The position numbers and the translations under genes are program-made. From Marinobacter daqiaonensis (lineage in GTDB: Bacteria; Pseudomonadota; Gammaproteobacteria; Pseudomonadales; Oleiphilaceae), in contig NZ_FOYW01000002.1 of assembly GCF_900115285.1 (NCBI RefSeq), positions 248,001-312,000 on the forward strand: a stretch of DNA of 64,000 nucleotides. The letters run 5' to 3'. The notes beneath the pieces were generated by a model, which searched no databases, was not told where the DNA came from, and saw only the letters and a list, made by a program, of their open reading frames with translations. Shown here piece by piece: positions 61,363 to 64,000 of the stretch. Position 1 is the first letter of the stretch. Each line of letters opens with the position of its first letter.

Positions 61363-62388
61363 GTGACGCACTATAAGAACCGCGCTGTAATCCTTAACAG
61401 GCGCCCCCAGGGGGAAATTCAGGAAGGGGACCTGGAGATCACCGAGAAGCCAGTGCGGGAGCTGAAAGAAGGAGAGGTACTGGCCAAGACCCTATGGCTG
61501 TCACTGGACCCTTACATGCGTCCGCGGATGAATGACTCCAAGGGTTACATGGACCCGATCGGTATCGGTGAAGTCATCGTGGGCGAAGTGGTGGCCCGTA
61601 TTGAGGAGTCCCGCTCCGACAAATACCAGGTCGGTGATCTGATCACCTGCTATTCCGGCTGGCAGGAGTACGCGGTATTCCCCGACAAGGCGGATATGGT
61701 GTACAAGATCGAGGAAAAACCGGGTGTGCCGCTTCAGGCCTACCTGGGTGTGGCGGGCATGCCGGGGCGTACCGGTTACTGTGGCCTGATGTACGTGGGC
61801 AAACCGAAAGCTGGCGAGACCGTGGTTGTGTCGGCCGCCTCCGGTCCCGTGGGCACGGTGGTTGGACAGACCGCCAAGAAGGAAGGCTGCCGGGCGGTGG
61901 GCGTGGCCGGTGGTCCGGAGAAATGCCGTTACGTGGTCGAGGAGCTGGGCTTTGACGCCTGCGTCGACTACAAGGCAGGCAACCTGGAGGAAGACCTGAA
62001 AGCTGCTTGTCCGGACGGTATCGACATCTACTTCGAAAACGTCGGTGGCGCCGTGACCCGCGCTGTCGCACCGCTGCTGAACGAAGGCGCCCGGGTTCCC
62101 ATCTGTGGCTACGTGTCAGCCTACAACGCCGAGGATCCCTCCAAGGTGGAGACGCCGTTCCATGTTTTGAAGGCCCTTGACCCGGTTCCGGAGCACCGTT
62201 TCTTCCTGGTCACCGAATGGCAGGACAAGCACCAGGAAATCACCCGGATCCTGGCGGACCGGGTGGCTTCCGGGGAGCTGAAGTATCGCGAGACGATTGC
62301 CGAGGGCCTTGAGAATGCCCCCGAGGCGTTCAAGGGCATGCTGAAAGGGAAGAACTTCGGTAAGCAGTTGGTCCATGTGGCCGACTGA
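61363..62388 (+). CDS. NADP-dependent MDR oxidoreductase (PTGR/CurA-like)
   Basis: A 341-residue medium-chain reductase: MTHYKNRAVILNRRPQG, SLDPYMRPRMND and nucleotide motif AASGPVGTVVGQTAKKEG, then ENVGGAVTRA. Typical of double-bond reductases acting on alpha,beta-unsaturated ketones or leukotriene-like substrates. The start is GTG at 61363 with AAGGAGG at 7 bases. It is divergent from a TetR gene. Confidence 0.9.
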   Translation: MTHYKNRAVILNRRPQGEIQEGDLEITEKPVRELKEGEVLAKTLWLSLDPYMRPRMNDSKGYMDPIGIGEVIVGEVVARIEESRSDKYQVGDLITCYSGWQEYAVFPDKADMVYKIEEKPGVPLQAYLGVAGMPGRTGYCGLMYVGKPKAGETVVVSAASGPVGTVVGQTAKKEGCRAVGVAGGPEKCRYVVEELGFDACVDYKAGNLEEDLKAACPDGIDIYFENVGGAVTRAVAPLLNEGARVPICGYVSAYNAEDPSKVETPFHVLKALDPVPEHRFFLVTEWQDKHQEITRILADRVASGELKYRETIAEGLENAPEAFKGMLKGKNFGKQLVHVAD

Positions 62389-62399
62389 ATCGAGGCTTG

Positions 62400-62468
62400 C
62401 GGCCCCCTCTGCCTGCGATCCCCACTGAGGTGAGGTGAGGTGAGGTGAGGGGAGCGGGGGCCTTTTAC
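62400..62468 (+). terminator. Terminator after the oxidoreductase
   Basis: GGCCCCC (62401) pairs with GGGGGCC (62456-62462) and TTTT follows. The loop region contains the tandem TGAGG repeats at 62426-62450. Confidence 0.55.
62426..62450. repeat. TGAGG pentanucleotide tandem repeat, 5 units
   Basis: Five perfect TGAGG units in a row within the loop of the terminator after the oxidoreductase gene. Such a run is prone to slippage; copy number may vary between strains. Confidence 0.85.
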
Positions 62469-62482
62469 CGGGACCGTCGAAC

Positions 62483-62520
62483 GCCAGCCCGTGAAGAGCG
62501 CTAGCTCTTCACGGGCTGGC
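62483..62520. repeat. Perfect 17-bp hairpin
   Basis: GCCAGCCCGTGAAGAGC is followed by a GCTA loop and its exact reverse complement. No T-run follows, so it is not an ordinary terminator. It lies between the oxidoreductase and the convergent YebC gene and may serve both as a barrier. Confidence 0.6.
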
Positions 62521-62614
62521 CATGGCCAGCTCCGGACCTTTGTTGCGACGCAGGAGCAATCAGCAACAAAGGGCGTTCGTCGAGCCTATGACCGCCACGG
62601 ATGGCGGAAATGCC

Positions 62615-63331
62615 CTAAATCTCAGCGTTGTGATAAACGTTCTGCACATCATCCAGATCGTTGAGCATGTCCAGGAACTTCTCGAACATCTCCACGTCCT
62701 CGCCTTCCACCGGTGTAGTGGTCTGGGGCAGGAACTGAATCTCGTCCACCTCGAACTCGATACCCTCAAAGGCGGTACTCAGCGCCTGCTTGGCCTTGGC
62801 GTACTCGGTGTTCGGGGCGAAGACGGTAATCAGGCCCTCTTCGTTCTCGATGTCGGTGACATCCACGTCCTCTTCCATCAGCGCTTCCAGCACCGCTTCC
62901 TCGTCCTCGCCCTTGAAGGCAAGAATGGCGCAGTGATCGAACATGTGGCTGACGGTGCCCGGTGTGCCGATCTTGGATTTGGTCTTGGTGAAGCAGACGC
63001 GGACATCACCGAAGGTGCGGTTCGGGTTGTCGGTAAGGCAGTCCACGATCACCATGCAGTTGCCCGGACCGAAGCCCTCATAGCGGGCGGCCGAGAAGTC
63101 CTCGCCAGCGCCACCACGGGCCTTTTCGATGGCCTTCTCGATAACGTGGGTTGGCACCTGGTCCTTTTTCGCGCGGTCGATAAGGCCCCTCAGGGTCAGG
63201 TTGCTGTCCGGGTCCGGGCCACCGGATTTGGCGGCAACGTAGATTTCCCGGCCGTACTTGCTGTAGACCCGGGTCTTGGCAGCGGCCGTCTTGGCCATGG
63301 AGTCTTTTCGGTTCTGGTAGGCTCTGCCCAT
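62615..63331 (-). CDS. YebC/PmpR family regulator, YeeN type
   Basis: A 238-residue protein with [30 protein letters not shown] and [19 protein letters not shown], the TACO1/YebC family. The N-terminus ([19 protein letters not shown]) is the YeeN variant rather than the YebC one. Members act as transcription regulators or help ribosomes at polyproline. Start at 63331 follows AGGAC. Confidence 0.9.
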   Translation of the reverse strand: MGRAYQNRKDSMAKTAAAKTRVYSKYGREIYVAAKSGGPDPDSNLTLRGLIDRAKKDQVPTHVIEKAIEKARGGAGEDFSAARYEGFGPGNCMVIVDCLTDNPNRTFGDVRVCFTKTKSKIGTPGTVSHMFDHCAILAFKGEDEEAVLEALMEEDVDVTDIENEEGLITVFAPNTEYAKAKQALSTAFEGIEFEVDEIQFLPQTTTPVEGEDVEMFEKFLDMLNDLDDVQNVYHNAEI

Positions 63332-63437
63332 ATTGGTGTCCTGTGGTTCGTCACAAACAGCGAATAGTACACGCACTTCCCGCGACGGACCACTGACCTG
63401 TGTCACGCTCCGGCCGGGCACCTGCGAGATTATCGCC

Positions 63438-63698
63438 TCAGGCCAGGACAATCCGGTTCCGGCCACATTCCTTGGCCATGTAAGGGGACTTGTCTGCGCG
63501 GGCGATGAGGCGGGAAACGGCCACCCCGAAACTGCCCGTATGATTGACCGGGCCGGCCTTGCCAAGTTCCACGGGGTGGGCGGTCAGTGCCTTGCGGAGT
63601 TTTTCGGAGGCGGCAACCGCCCCTTTCTCGTCGTTGTCCGGCAACAGGATCAGGAATTCCTCGTCGCTCCAGCGGATTTGTTCCGGGGGGATCTTGCA
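63438..63698 (-). pseudogene. Degenerate, truncated GGDEF domain
   Basis: A frame of about 85 residues reads [54 protein letters not shown] and ends [13 protein letters not shown], the C-terminal half of a diguanylate cyclase. The active GGDEF is SDEEF and the upstream half is cut by an in-frame TAA, so no cyclase activity is expected. It lies next to a partial flavodiiron-like gene, a pairing known for oxygen sensing. Confidence 0.75.
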
Positions 63699-63727
63699 TT
63701 ATCTGACATTCCGGGAGGGAGAAGCCG

Positions 63728-63768
63728 CGGCTCCAGCGGAAACCGATAGCTGGCCGCCGCTGGAGCCG
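63728..63768 (-). terminator. Inverted repeat after MBL gene
   Basis: CGGCTCCAGCGG and CCGCTGGAGCCG (12 bp, perfect) with a 17-base loop. It lies 30 bases past the partial MBL gene's stop on the minus strand. No T-run. Confidence 0.4.
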
Positions 63769-63797
63769 GGGATTGCTTGTGCGACCGCCGAACCGGG

Positions 63798-64000
63798 TCA
63801 GACAAACTCTGTGGGAGGGCGGTAGTGCTGCTGTTCCATCAGATCGATTCCACATTCCACCGAAGACACCCAGTCCAGGAACCGCTCCACCATGACCGGT
63901 CCTTCAAAGCGTTTGCCATGTTGAGGCACGATCATGGCCACATCCATGCCCTGAACCATGTTGGCCCAAAGTTCGCAAACCTTGCGTGAGGCAATGTACC
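63798..64000 (-). CDS. Partial MBL-fold flavodiiron-like (ODP) protein, C-terminus
   Basis: Only the last 66 residues are in the window; the gene runs past the right edge. They read KVCELWANMVQGMDVAMIVP, QHGKRFEGPVMVERFLDWVS and end YRPPTEFV. The PQHG-x-FEGP pattern is that of the oxygen-binding di-iron MBL family (flavodiiron-type, without the flavodoxin part). The gene next to it on the same strand is a broken GGDEF, suggesting a former oxygen-linked c-di-GMP pair. Confidence 0.7.
   Translation of the reverse strand, partial: YIASRKVCELWANMVQGMDVAMIVPQHGKRFEGPVMVERFLDWVSSVECGIDLMEQQHYRPPTEFV

Noticed and set aside
1..64000. CRISPR, tRNA, rRNA, prophage
   Set aside because: No spaced direct-repeat array, no cloverleaf with a T-loop motif, and no phage gene was recognised on reading both strands.

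Overview
The window looks like a chromosome segment of a marine gammaproteobacterium, most likely Marinobacter or a close relative. This is inferred from the estimated high GC content, the gene set (fused indolepyruvate:ferredoxin oxidoreductase next to TyrB, PntAB, RIO kinase, PagL-like deacylase, YeeN-type YebC protein) and the short operons with strong Shine-Dalgarno sites. No tRNA, rRNA, CRISPR array, prophage or intact insertion sequence was recognised. Genes are densely packed on both strands.

Layout. 1-320 holds a 194-bp element with perfect 28-bp inverted ends (MITE-like). 0.3-3.8 kb: GFA enzyme, a PQQ aldose dehydrogenase, a 33-residue membrane microprotein behind a candidate Fur box, then FhuF and the ATPase of a siderophore importer. 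4-10.7 kb: dodecin, an MsbA-type ABC exporter, a two-OB-fold periplasmic protein, YaiI, an exported histidine phosphatase, an unknown secreted protein, glutamate dehydrogenase. 10.8-15.6 kb: the rest of the siderophore importer (double permease and binding protein), divergent from a PvdE/SyrD-type exporter across a candidate Fur site. 15.7-22.3 kb: small membrane protein, cold-shock protein, RNase Z, a second PQQ dehydrogenase fused to a membrane domain, a spermidine-synthase-like protein, RIO kinase, SDR and ABM proteins.

22.3-25.2 kb is the best regulatory locus. A formate/nitrite-type transporter overlaps a PP2C phosphatase-Ser/Thr kinase fusion. The leader carries an NtrC-like palindrome, a sigma-54 promoter, two hairpins with hexanucleotide loops of the ANTAR type and an overlapping intrinsic terminator, so expression is probably gated by nitrogen status at initiation and by NasT/NasR-like antitermination.

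25.2-40.8 kb: ArfB, ArgO-type exporter, CPBP protease, a relic of an NlpC/P60 gene, CBS protein, pntAB, NnrU, a run of small membrane and metabolic genes, a copper chaperone, a PagL-like protein and an NSS transporter. 40.8-46.3 kb: a large palindrome, then tyrB and the IOR gene (aromatic amino acid catabolism) divergent from an Lrp-type regulator. 46.5-50.3 kb: DUF1328 protein, a COG0523 GTPase behind a near-canonical Zur box, and a CPA1 antiporter.

50.4-64 kb: methyltransferase, a TpsB-like barrel without POTRA domains, two divergent L,D-transpeptidases, an SDR-like gene with every diagnostic motif of halohydrin dehalogenases (55349-56032), patatin and phospholipase D-like genes meeting tail to tail, VOC proteins, a TetR/oxidoreductase pair, a YebC-family regulator, and at the right edge a degenerate GGDEF remnant beside a partial flavodiiron-type MBL gene.
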